Source: Cotesia glomerata (Eukaryota; Arthropoda; Insecta; Hymenoptera; Braconidae). From it: DNA of 64,000 bases. Each line of letters starts with the position of its first letter. Within the stretch, counting starts at the first letter, position 1. Below, in pieces: positions 59,232 through 64,000 of the stretch. The DNA lies in NCBI RefSeq assembly GCF_020080835.1, contig NC_058163.1, positions 10,705,113-10,769,112 on the forward strand, written 5' to 3'. The notes below the pieces were generated by a model. It saw only the letters and a program-made list of their open reading frames with translations. It ran no database searches and had not been told where the DNA came from. A program made the position numbers and the translations under genes.

Positions 59232-60013
59232 CGCACGGACACCACCGTAAAAATAGTTAGGGAACATTTCTAGAACCTCAAAACGTCGAGATCTGATGAA
59301 AACTCGATTTTCGTAAAACGAGGTAAAACCAATAACTTCCCGAATTTAAAAAAATTTTTAATTTTTAGCGGGAAGTTAAAAACAATTGATTTAAGCTCAT
59401 CTATGTTCATTTTTTCAGCTCGGGATTGTAAACCAAAAGTAATAAGATGTAACAATACCAAAAAAATTAGTTTTAAAAATTTTACAGTTACTATGGTTTG
59501 AAATGAGGTAACAGTAGTGTGGACAATTCAAAGCTTAACAAGAAAAACCATCTTATCAAGTTTTGTTTACTCGTAAATATTTAAAACCTCTAGGATCAAT
59601 TAATCTTCAATTTATTTTAATGCAACTTTTATTCTAATTTCAGTGAAAATAGTTTCGTGTGTGTTTTTTTTGTACGTTAATATGTGTTGAAAAGTCAATT
59701 TTCAAGAATATTCCACCGATTATAAAAATAACGATCTTTATTTTTGAAACTAAAATTCCTACCGCCAAATAAAAAATAATCTAACATTTGATAAAAAAAT
59801 ATCAAGTATGAAGCTATATCTATTTAGGGATCGAATTTCTAAACCTCGATTACACAATAGAAAATTGCAATAAATTAATTGTTATTTTATCAATTATAAG
59901 TTATAAGAAATAATTATTTTATTTACCTGTTGTGGTATCGGTGTCAACGGAAGATTTTTCAAGTTGTCACAAGAATTATCTCGGAAGACTTCAGTTTCAG
60001 TCTGATCCGTCAT
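26887..60013 (-). CDS. Tmc: Transmembrane channel-like protein (TMC family), 12 exons over 33 kb
   Basis: Twelve minus-strand exons with GT-AG borders join without phase conflict into 1,069 codons. From the start they are 59927-60013, 46696-47006, 46361-46622, 42715-43139, 42437-42628, 41894-42142, 41754-41823, 39814-40573, 39630-39742, 27338-27813, 27140-27260 and 26887-27027. TMC proteins are multi-pass membrane proteins, and TMC1/2 form the mechanotransduction channel of hair cells. Diagnostic are VPWESRVKEIESHFGSAVAS...TFLRW, the TMC signature CWETMFGQELTKLTVMDL and the C-terminal EPSWHCGPF. About ten hydrophobic helices are visible. Length and sequence feel closer to the ~1,000-residue TMC7-like insect proteins than to the much longer Drosophila Tmc, but that subtype is inference. 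Small exons inside the two giant introns could have been missed; phase 0 on both sides of intron 1 is consistent with none. Confidence 0.9.
27140..27260 (-). CDS. Tmc: Tmc exon 11 (last transmembrane helix)
   Basis: SPGIIIPLIVLMALIIYYLT is a membrane segment followed by LAGALREANNDLK, a conserved post-TM helix in TMC proteins. Confidence 0.9.
27338..27813 (-). CDS. Tmc: Tmc exon 10 (core of the TMC domain)
   Basis: 158 codons plus two bases. It contains YMNPWWCWDLEKQFPQYGDF, three hydrophobic helices and VGYAIVWVEPSWHCGPFSGY, the most conserved part of the family. Confidence 0.93.
27814..28135. other. Tmc intron 9, unique part
   Basis: AT-rich intron sequence with no feature, ending where repeat R copy a begins. 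The whole intron runs 27814-39629 and is mostly mobile DNA. Confidence 0.5.
28331..30208 (-). mobile_element. R1-clade non-LTR retrotransposon copy A, 5'-truncated, in (TG)n
   Basis: The minus strand carries the 3' two-thirds of ORF2, a 3' UTR and a C-run plus A-run 3' end. Both ends abut TG/CA microsatellite. The 5' junction cuts ORF2 just upstream of LPKGKKPPEEPSSYRPL, so this is a typical truncated insertion. The same 3' UTR (TTTAGGGTTTAGTGGG) is shared by all four copies. Confidence 0.85.
28858..30208 (-). pseudogene. Retrotransposon A ORF2 fragment (reverse transcriptase)
   Basis: An open RT region with RPLCMLDTAGKIFGRIIHQR, FRKGRSTLDAI, ALDIKNAFNSANW, GGVPQGSVLGPLLWN and the catalytic AYADDVAVV, then a thumb/connection region. 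The frame ends at MLSGHGCF and a TGA near 28858, and the C-terminal CCHC region continues in another frame (CFDPQREELERI-type remnants). Upstream His-Thr repeats are translated microsatellite and are not part of the protein. Confidence 0.8.
30209..30277. repeat. (TG)n microsatellite
   Basis: Slightly imperfect TG tract forming the 5' flank of retrotransposon A. Confidence 0.9.
30431..31132. other. Intron DNA with (GTAA)n microsatellite
   Basis: A TG run at ~30438-30452 passes into about ten GTAA units (30452-30493). A diverged repeat-R-like motif (CTTATAACTTTTGAACGAC) and AT-rich sequence follow, without a gene. Confidence 0.6.
31564..34521 (-). pseudogene. Retrotransposon B ORF2 (endonuclease-reverse transcriptase), frameshifted
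   Basis: Starts MRILQLNLNHCEAAHDLL, typical of R1-clade ORF2. The endonuclease has FYSCYAPP, AIAGDFNSW and ASDHSAILW. The RT has NKAPGLDGIPN, RPLCMLDTAGKILERI, ALDIKNAFNSANW and AYADDVAVV. The C-terminus has a CPSCPRVAENAEHVFFECPR zinc motif. It is broken by frame changes near 34120, 33620 and 32990-32900 and by a TAG before MLSGHGCF (31866). All domains are recognisable, so the loss is fairly recent. Confidence 0.85.
34518..35992 (-). pseudogene. Retrotransposon B ORF1 (gag-like, CCHC zinc knuckles)
   Basis: The product has a Lys/Glu-rich N-terminal half and a central region with RPDALIIRPAEKAKYAEILR. The C-terminal CCHC knuckles are CYKCWHFGHHGSQC and CIRCGQEEHKIADC, then a third Cys/His cluster. 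R1-clade ORF1 proteins coat element RNA and target nuclear sites. An ATG at ~35992 (MTESSYSN) is one base out of frame with the main ORF. A TGA replaces the codon after GWVNC, just before the zinc knuckles, so the RNA-binding module is cut off. The stop codon overlaps the ORF2 start as ATGA at 34518-34521. Confidence 0.8.
36265..36331. repeat. (TG)n microsatellite between retrotransposons B and C
   Basis: This tract serves at once as the 5' flank of B and the 3' flank of C. Confidence 0.9.
36332..38473 (-). mobile_element. R1-clade non-LTR retrotransposon copy C, 5'-truncated, in (TG)n
   Basis: Same 3' UTR and C-run end as copies A, B and D. The 5' end is cut inside ORF2 at EVDKDLWGRPYKVV and joins TG repeats directly. 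Confidence 0.87.
36578..38473 (-). pseudogene. Retrotransposon C ORF2 fragment
   Basis: Two overlapping frames cover the RT and C-terminus: 38473 to ~37681 (RPLCMLDTAGKILERI, FRKGRSTLDAI, GGVPQGSVLGPLLWN) and 37687 to 36578 (AYADDVAVV to the CPSCPRVAENAEHVFFECPR zinc motif). A single frameshift near 37685 separates them. The region upstream of the RT palm lacks about 30 residues present in copy B (the NRVGNNKAPGLDG part), a small internal deletion. Confidence 0.8.
38474..38541. repeat. (TG)n microsatellite
   Basis: 5' flank of retrotransposon C, continuing into the right part of repeat R copy b. Confidence 0.9.
39233..39629. other. Tmc intron 9, proximal part
   Basis: AT-rich sequence with a diverged repeat-R-like motif (ATAACTTTTGAACTAC near 39350). 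No gene. Confidence 0.4.
39630..39742 (-). CDS. Tmc: Tmc exon 9 (TMC signature)
   Basis: Encodes VTHEAISKLNITTKKKLRKL followed by CWETMFGQELTKLTVMDL, the family signature. Phase 1 in, phase 0 out. Confidence 0.93.
39814..40573 (-). CDS. Tmc: Tmc exon 8 (long Asn/Thr-rich extracellular loop)
   Basis: 253 codons starting EEELQSLKPKIIPDIL, then an acidic, Ser/Thr/Asn-rich stretch with about ten N-glycosylation sequons (NTT, NVS, NDT, NDS, NLT, NVT, NIT and others). A hydrophobic run (SSILTTSLTALSLILMS) lies near the start. In TMC proteins this position is a loop between TM segments; it is unusually long and poorly conserved. Confidence 0.8.
41754..41823 (-). CDS. Tmc: Tmc exon 7
   Basis: A 70-nt exon coding for MVLNLLNLYSLIIALFDKI, a transmembrane segment; phase 2 in, phase 0 out. 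Confidence 0.85.
41894..42142 (-). CDS. Tmc: Tmc exon 6
   Basis: WKITTIRIFVNLFVILLLTL and EITVVMSLISYIFPIFFEVL are two membrane helices, followed by LENYHPRKQLRLQLGR, a conserved TMC intracellular motif. Confidence 0.9.
42437..42628 (-). CDS. Tmc: Tmc exon 5
   Basis: FTWKLFTGWDFMIGNPETAH is a typical TMC extramembrane segment. The donor (CA|GTTAGT) is slightly non-consensus but gives the phase needed by exon 6. Confidence 0.87.
42715..43139 (-). CDS. Tmc: Tmc exon 4 (start of the membrane domain)
   Basis: KWQYFKRELINLQTWLVPWE, then KEIESHFGSAVASYFTFLRW leads into TM1 (LFCINLVIFLTLTIFVAI). A loop and TM2 (PLAYFLANLIVYTYSFVAIL) follow. Confidence 0.93.
43140..43577. other. Tmc intron 3, unique part
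   Basis: AT-rich intron DNA before repeat R copy c; no gene. Confidence 0.4.
44229..44314. repeat. (CA)n microsatellite
   Basis: About 43 CA units directly 5' of retrotransposon D. Confidence 0.93.
44315..45528 (+). pseudogene. Retrotransposon D ORF2 fragment
   Basis: One frame from GGVPQGSVLDPLLWN through AYADDVAVV to CPSCPGINEDAEHVFFECPR, interrupted only by a TAA at 45088-45090 (after EELRAK) where sister copies have Glu. It is closest to copy C over the RT and closer to copy A in the last ~100 codons. Confidence 0.82.
44315..45783 (+). mobile_element. R1-clade non-LTR retrotransposon copy D, 5'-truncated, in (CA)n
   Basis: Plus-strand copy joined to CA repeats at both ends. The 3' end is a run of C, then TTAAAAC and an A-run passing into CACACA. 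Only the second half of the RT, the C-terminal zinc motif and the 3' UTR remain. Confidence 0.88.
45961..46360. other. Tmc intron 3, distal part
   Basis: AT-rich; no gene or repeat recognised. Confidence 0.4.
46361..46622 (-). CDS. Tmc: Tmc exon 3
   Basis: Encodes TVISIDAAMREDFEDDGTQE and a basic helix (SWSLRKKVKMVKQAKSYISK). This cytosolic N-terminal region precedes TM1. Confidence 0.87.
46696..47006 (-). CDS. Tmc: Tmc exon 2
   Basis: Begins ELLDKSSVTFFFPEKIGNEI. It carries a Ser/Lys-rich basic stretch (KLRKKSSKPSSKTKKKRSSS) and ends in SSSGE. Probably disordered and cytosolic. Confidence 0.8.
47007..48757. other. Tmc intron 1, proximal part
   Basis: AT-rich intron sequence. Apart from the Lys-rich ORF at 48063-48458 nothing coding is seen. 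Confidence 0.4.
47936..48458 (+). CDS. Unrecognised Lys-rich ORF (possible small gene or TE remnant)
   Basis: An open frame from about 48045 to TAA 48456-48458 encodes a hydrophilic helical protein. It includes FHDAAYDVLTLQNSVEILNL, LQELSDANKTKHNLKVLTDL and a Lys-rich tail (KPKKNNFKKERVSKKE). A short candidate first exon starting ATGGCAGATTTTAC at ~47923 would join across only ~44 nt, below usual insect intron size, so the gene model is doubtful. It lies antisense inside Tmc intron 1. I recognise no domain. The well-kept frame and codon-like composition are the only support. Confidence 0.3.
48758..49301 (+). repeat. Dispersed repeat X, copy 2 (uninterrupted)
   Basis: Inverse of 12237-12547 plus 13647-13876. 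A short direct echo of its AAAGTGATTTTTCACCATAC motif appears again at ~49411-49440. Confidence 0.8.
50961..54348 (+). mobile_element. P-type element with ~580-bp terminal inverted repeats
   Basis: The arms 50961-51551 and 53771-54348 are inverted copies with few differences, starting TAAGATAATATATAAGAAGG. The flanks CTGTAGAG / CTGTAGAA agree at 7 of 8 bases, fitting a decayed 8-bp duplication. The interior carries a THAP plus P-element-type transposase relic. Confidence 0.8.
52016..53539 (+). pseudogene. THAP/P-type transposase pseudogene
   Basis: The THAP-like start MGGCSFPDG...GFKMLRFSRSVEMRSKW keeps the fold pattern. However, it lacks the second Cys (CSFPDGH) and the His of the C-x-x-H pair (RLCEVFTT), so zinc binding is lost. 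The catalytic part follows in shifting frames: KMHVGLARKIFSYEMGHALI (52452), WKPIQRGIILATTTALKLRE (~52710), NLFSQVRAGGDIHPKLRQLR (~52840) and GLYYLCGWAVFTC (~53088). The C-terminus starts at 53258. Frame changes near 52230, 52580 and 53250 inactivate it. The SQVR...G segment matches the C-terminal region of P transposases. Confidence 0.7.
58237..58963. mobile_element. Foldback MITE with TTAA duplication
   Basis: Arms 58237-58544 and 58656-58963 are almost perfect inverted repeats (~308 bp each, starting GGGGTTATACGCAGTTGC) around a ~110-bp centre. TTAA borders both ends. Other R copies (for example near 43995) show the empty site as a single TTAAGAGCTGATTAG. This fits a piggyBac-type non-autonomous insertion. 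Confidence 0.88.
59178..59228. repeat. (CA)n microsatellite (unoccupied)
   Basis: The CA tract of repeat R copy e, with no retrotransposon in it. Confidence 0.9.
59927..60013 (-). CDS. Tmc: Tmc exon 1 (start codon)
   Basis: MTDQTETEVFRDNSCDNLKN then LPLTPIPQQ ends at CAG|GTAAAT. Phase 0 matches exon 2 almost 13 kb away. The assignment rests on orientation, phase, a clean donor and absence of another gene on this strand. Confidence 0.65.
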
Positions 60014-60950
60014 TGCGAGCAGATAGTTTTGAATTTACAATCTACTCTCTATACATATCAATAATTTGTAAATATTCGAGTTGATGTGCTGTTAACTCGA
60101 CAGCTACTCGACTAACTATTACTAATGACAGTTGTAAAAAAATACTCGACACACCTAGGACAACCTCCTACAGAACACGATGTTATAATTTTAGAGAGCG
60201 TGTTCTACGGCGATTTCTCGAACACATTGTGTGAACACGACGCCGGCGTACTTTTGAATTATTGCCGCACCTGAATGGTATCTATCGATATATTAGTTGT
60301 AAAATTTTACATTATACGGAATTAACAATTTTTCCCCTAAATAATCACATTATTAAATATAGAGAAAAAACCACACCTTTCTATACTCGTAGCTTTACTA
60401 ATGGCTCTTGTTTATTTTTCGATATATCTAATATGATACGTGGTTATGATGGATTGTTGCTCAGAATTATAAACTCTAGTCTAAGTCATTCCATTGATTT
60501 ATAAATTACAAGCTATAACCCGCCCGTTTCGTTAGGTGTGAATTAAAATTCGAAAGTAGCTTTCTTTACAGTTGAATTATTTTTATAACTTCATAGTTCA
60601 TTCTGCGGTTTTGATCTCGTATCTAGAAAGATGACTGTGGATCGGGAGAAAAATTCAAAAGAATTAATTTTCATAAGTTTATAAAGTCAACAATTATTAT
60701 TATTTATTAATTTGTTTCCACAGATGAAGTATTAATGTCGGTTGATCAAAACATTCAATTTAATTTGTTAGAAAAAATAGGAGTAGAGAATGTTCACTGA
60801 TAGAAGGATTTTTCAGTATTTAAGAAGATTTCTTTGTATTTAAGAAATGATTTCTTATTATTTAATGAATTATTTCTTGTTATTTAATAAATAATTTCTT
60901 AATAAGTAACAAGTATTTTGAATTGTTAATAAATATATTTTCGTCCTAGA
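60014..60950. other. Probable Tmc promoter side; AT-rich spacer
   Basis: 60014-60250 is where the Tmc 5' UTR and promoter should be; no core element is evident. 60800-60920 has imperfect tandem units of the TATTTAAGAAATGATTTCTT type. No gene seen. Confidence 0.4.
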
Positions 60951-62130
60951 CGGACGTATGGGGGTTTTTACGTGCAGACGACACTCAATTTGTAAATAAT
61001 ACGCGTACGCGCCAGTATCTACTGGGCTGTATAGAACTTTATACAGTCGCGGACAATGTCACGCAAGCGTCACCAATCTCTATACAGCCGAGTAGCTTAC
61101 GTTTCAACTGTCATTTTAAATTAAAAAGCGCACCTTTGACTAACTTCAAGACTTTCATGTATTTTTAACTTCCCGCTAAGAAAATTGAAAATTTTCAAAA
61201 ATCGAGAAGTTATTGTTTTCACCCCGTTTTTCGAAAATCGAGTTTTCATCAGATCCCGACGTTTTGAGGTCCTAGGAAGCTTTCCTGACTATTTCCGCGA
61301 TGATGTCACCGTGTGTGTTTGTGTGTGTGTGTGTGTATGTAAATCTCTCATAACTTTTAAACGGATCATCCGATTCGATCGAAATAAGCGGCGTTCTGAA
61401 GAGTTCCTTTGCCCCTAGAATTCTGATACTAATTTACAGAATTTGAGTCGATCAATTTTGAGAAATCTCAAAAATAAAATTTCCAAAAATTCGTTTTTTT
61501 GAAATATCTTTCAAACGGCTGAACTGATCAATTCCAAATACTAATCAGCTCTTAACCTCAAAAAACCATGTCGATTGCCACCAAATTGACATTGTCAAAA
61601 TCGGGTGATTTGTTCGTGAGATATCGTTGTCGAAAAAAATTGAAAAAAATGTTTTTTTTCAGAATTTCTATGAAATTTTTAGTCTGACCAGTTTACGCTT
61701 AAAGATTTTTGAAAGAACTCAAAAAACTGCGTTGAATGCCGTAAACCGCGAGAAAATCGGTTAATTCATTCAAAAGTTATTACGGTTTGAAAATTCAAAA
61801 AATAGTGTTCTATAAAACTTCCATTAGCCTTTTGAGCTCAAAGAGCTCAAAAGCATAGAACAGTGATTTATTTGAGCTCGGAGAGCTTAAAATTACACAA
61901 GAATTATATTTTTGAGCTCGAAGAGCTTAAAAAATAAGTTAATTGTTGAGCACTTAGGTATGGAGGTTGCGGGAAGTTGCAGGGATGGCCTTTAGGGTCA
62001 ACCGTTTTCCTAATTTTTATTTAGAGGATTAGAGGGTTATAGCGTCGTACGCTATTTATTTATAAATTGAGTATCCCCTGCACGTAAAAATCCGAATACG
62101 TCTGCCATAGGACGAAAAATTTTTTAAGCA
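60951..62130. repeat. Outer inverted arms enclosing repeat R copy f
   Basis: 60951-61020 (CGTCCTAGACGGACGTATGG, then TTTTTACGTGCAGACG) is inverted at about 62050-62118 (CCCCTGCACGTAAAAATCC...GTCTGCCATAGGACG). Divergence is ~20%. It looks like an older foldback element into which R inserted. Confidence 0.5.
61165..62017 (+). repeat. Repeat R, copy f (uninterrupted, ~850 bp)
   Basis: The reference copy. It runs from TTAACTTCCCGCTAAG, with an inverse GAGAAGTT shortly after, through CACCCCGTTTTTCG to a TG tract (~61313-61338). Several ATAACTTTTNAACGG...CGAT units and AGCTC palindromes (61830-61930) follow, then the end GCGGGAAGTTGCAGGGATGG...CAACCGTTTTCCTAAT. AACTTCCCGC and GCGGGAAGTT form subterminal inverted repeats. 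No ORF. Confidence 0.8.
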
Positions 62131-62133
62131 CCA

Positions 62134-62276
62134 TGGGCAAGCCACGCGCAAATACGGTCTCGGCGATAATTATTTGCAGCAAGGATATAAAGCCTCGGCC
62201 CTATCGGGCCTCAGCCTTATACTATCCCTGCTGAAAATATTTATCACCTTGACCGTATTGGCGCGTGGCTCGCCCA
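62134..62276. repeat. Long imperfect hairpin (~68-bp arms, 6-nt loop)
   Basis: The left arm TGGGCAAGCCACGCGCAAAT... pairs with a right arm ending ...GCGCGTGGCTCGCCCA. The loop is CTATCG. It is much more GC-rich than its surroundings. Confidence 0.7.
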
Positions 62277-62281
62277 AGGTA

Positions 62282-64000
62282 CATAAATAACTATGAAATT
62301 TCATAAATTTATAGATTTACATATTTCAAAATACAACCCGACTTTTTCCAAATATATAATTTTATGTATATAGAAAAATAATGTCAATAATGAAAATCAC
62401 CATTATATAAAATTAATACTTTTATTATAAACACACATGAACATTAAAAATAATTTAAGTTGTAATTAAAAACAATTTTTAATTATAAACTATGATTACT
62501 CCCTCGCAACCTTGAGACCACCGTGGAAACTCTACAGACTCACCGTAAATGCACTGTGGAAACACCGTGAATTTGTTCCATTTTTATACGATGAATCCAC
62601 AGTAGTTCCACAGCAATTCTACTACGTTTCCACAGTATTTCTGATGTGTTTCAGCAGTGTTCCCACAGTAATTCCACAAAGAACTCATGGTGTAGTAATG
62701 CTAAAAACTCGCTTAATATACCATGATTATGTTGAAGTGTATCAATGATAAGTCAATGGATTTGCAATTATTATGAGATGAATTCACCGTAAAAACATTC
62801 AATCGAATTCAGACAGCCATACCCTTGTGGAAATAGTTTTCTGAAAAAACTCTTGAAAAGTCTTTACAACTCTAAATAAGACTTATTCAGTTTTACAGGA
62901 AAAGAAGAGATTATTTCCTTTCAAAAAATTAACTCATCAGAATTGGAGAAAATTGAAAATGAAACTATATAAAAAAGAATTAATGCAATTGTTTTGGAAA
63001 ATTTTTTTTTATCAATATTTTCATCACGAAAATACTTTGCTGCACATCGAATCACTCATAGTTGAGCAAGTCAAAACTTCAACAGCAAATGAAGTACGTC
63101 TTGCTGTTGGAAACAGATACTCAAAGAGTAAATCCAATTGATTAATCAGTATTTAATTTGGGCTATCAAATATTTAAGTCAACTTTCTAGATAGGAAAAA
63201 ATTTTATAACCATACGCCATCTGCTAGAATTAATTGATACCAATATTTTAGTCTAGATACTTTAGTCCACGAATTTATCCAGCTGGCTGTCGGTTAGTAA
63301 TATTAATTGATATGCTTTTACATGAGAATTAATTAAGTCCAAGAGTAGTGAATTTTTGATACGAAAAAAAATATTTCGTCTGTCAGATATAATAGAGGTT
63401 ATACTGTAACGTGGTAGATTTTTATTCGACGCCCAATACTTGGGGTATTTTTTATGAATTTATTTTGTGTAAATAGGTAACGCTGGACGAGTAACGAAGA
63501 CAGAGCGAGTCACAGTGAGTACGAGGGTATGCATTGGAGCGACAAGGATAGATCTACGACGATAATAAGCGAGTACCGAAGCGAGCGAGGCACCGAGCAG
63601 CGTAAACATCCGAGAGGTCTGAGGACAATCGACGCTGCATTGCCGCATGTTCCAATACGACGATCACCATCGATGACAGTTGGTTAGTCAGTACTGCAGG
63701 AGCAGAGGTGACTAAAGACTGTCGTGGAGGTCCGTTGACTGTTATACGGACCTAAATCAACTATCGACGGGGATCAATTCCAATGGAAATGAAGACTAGC
63801 GCCGCCAACTTCAACGAAGGAAGAAGCGGGTACTTCTCTGTGAAGAAGACGATTCGAGGCGGAACTGTCGACGGATACGGACGCGCTTTCCGCGATTTGT
63901 TTATTTAAAATTAATTGTCATTTGTATTGAGTATTTATTTTCTAAATTTATTATTTATTTGAGTCGATCGCACGAAGCTCTCCCGAGCTGCTAAGATGAG
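62282..64000. other. No supported gene to the window end
   Basis: 62500-62700 has loosely repeated CCACAGTAATTCCAC-type motifs. From ~63470 the sequence becomes GC-richer and purine-rich without a convincing ORF. TGTAACGTGG at ~63406 could be the start of a long terminal repeat cut by the window edge, but I cannot confirm this. Confidence 0.3.

Larger units (their letters stand above)
57343..59379 (-). repeat. Repeat R, copy e (carries a nested foldback MITE)
   Basis: Minus-strand copy from GTACTTAAGCGC-like sequence at 57343 to TTAACTTCCCGC at ~59379. The CA tract (59178-59228) is uninterrupted, so this is an unoccupied target. The terminal GGATGG end is missing. Confidence 0.75.

Noticed and set aside
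63400..64000. 5' long terminal repeat of a gypsy-type element
   Set aside because: Only a TGTAACG-like start and a change of composition; no second LTR, primer-binding site or ORF is visible before the window ends.
1..64000. CRISPR array or bacterial operon
   Set aside because: No regularly spaced repeats of that kind; the window has spliced eukaryotic genes.

Overview
The window is AT-rich animal DNA with spliced host genes carrying GT-AG introns. MED23 and TMC homologues plus R1-clade retrotransposons point to an insect. A hymenopteran, possibly a braconid wasp, is my inference and is not proven by the sequence.

Two host genes look intact. MED23 (20318-24550, +) has three exons and encodes about 1359 residues. 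A transmembrane channel-like gene, Tmc (26887-60013, -), can be rebuilt as 12 exons whose splice phases all agree: about 1068 codons spread over 33 kb. Its introns 1 (12.9 kb), 3 (3.2 kb) and 9 (11.8 kb) are inflated by nested mobile elements. Decayed host-gene copies lie at the left: a dynein regulatory complex subunit 3 (DRC3/LRRC48) pseudogene (257-2186, +) and a threonyl-tRNA synthetase pseudogene fragment (about 9900-10400, -).

The rest is mostly mobile DNA. A full-length non-LTR element (3251-8550) has a perfect 15-bp target duplication and both ORFs open, with one in-frame TAG between them. A DDE/integrase-type transposase (10787-11860) carries two in-frame TAA stops. A complete P element (14418-18697) has exact 31-bp terminal repeats and an exact 8-bp target duplication but a broken transposase. 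A second P-type element (about 50961-54348) has ~580-bp terminal repeats. An inverted tRNA-derived SINE pair (25557-26574) shares one 20-bp target duplication. Two TTAA-flanked MITEs (24968-25454 and a foldback at 58237-58963) resemble piggyBac-type non-autonomous elements.

The most distinctive system is a pair of interacting repeats in and beside Tmc. Repeat family 'R' (~0.85 kb, at least six copies, starting TTAACTTCCCGC) carries an internal (TG)n tract. Four copies of an R1-clade non-LTR retrotransposon (28331-30208, 31307-36264, 36332-38473, 44315-45783) sit exactly inside those tracts, always with (CA)n on the sense strand at both ends. This is what a (CA)n-specific element, like the known microsatellite-targeting R1-clade families, would produce, with one mobile repeat supplying the target for another.
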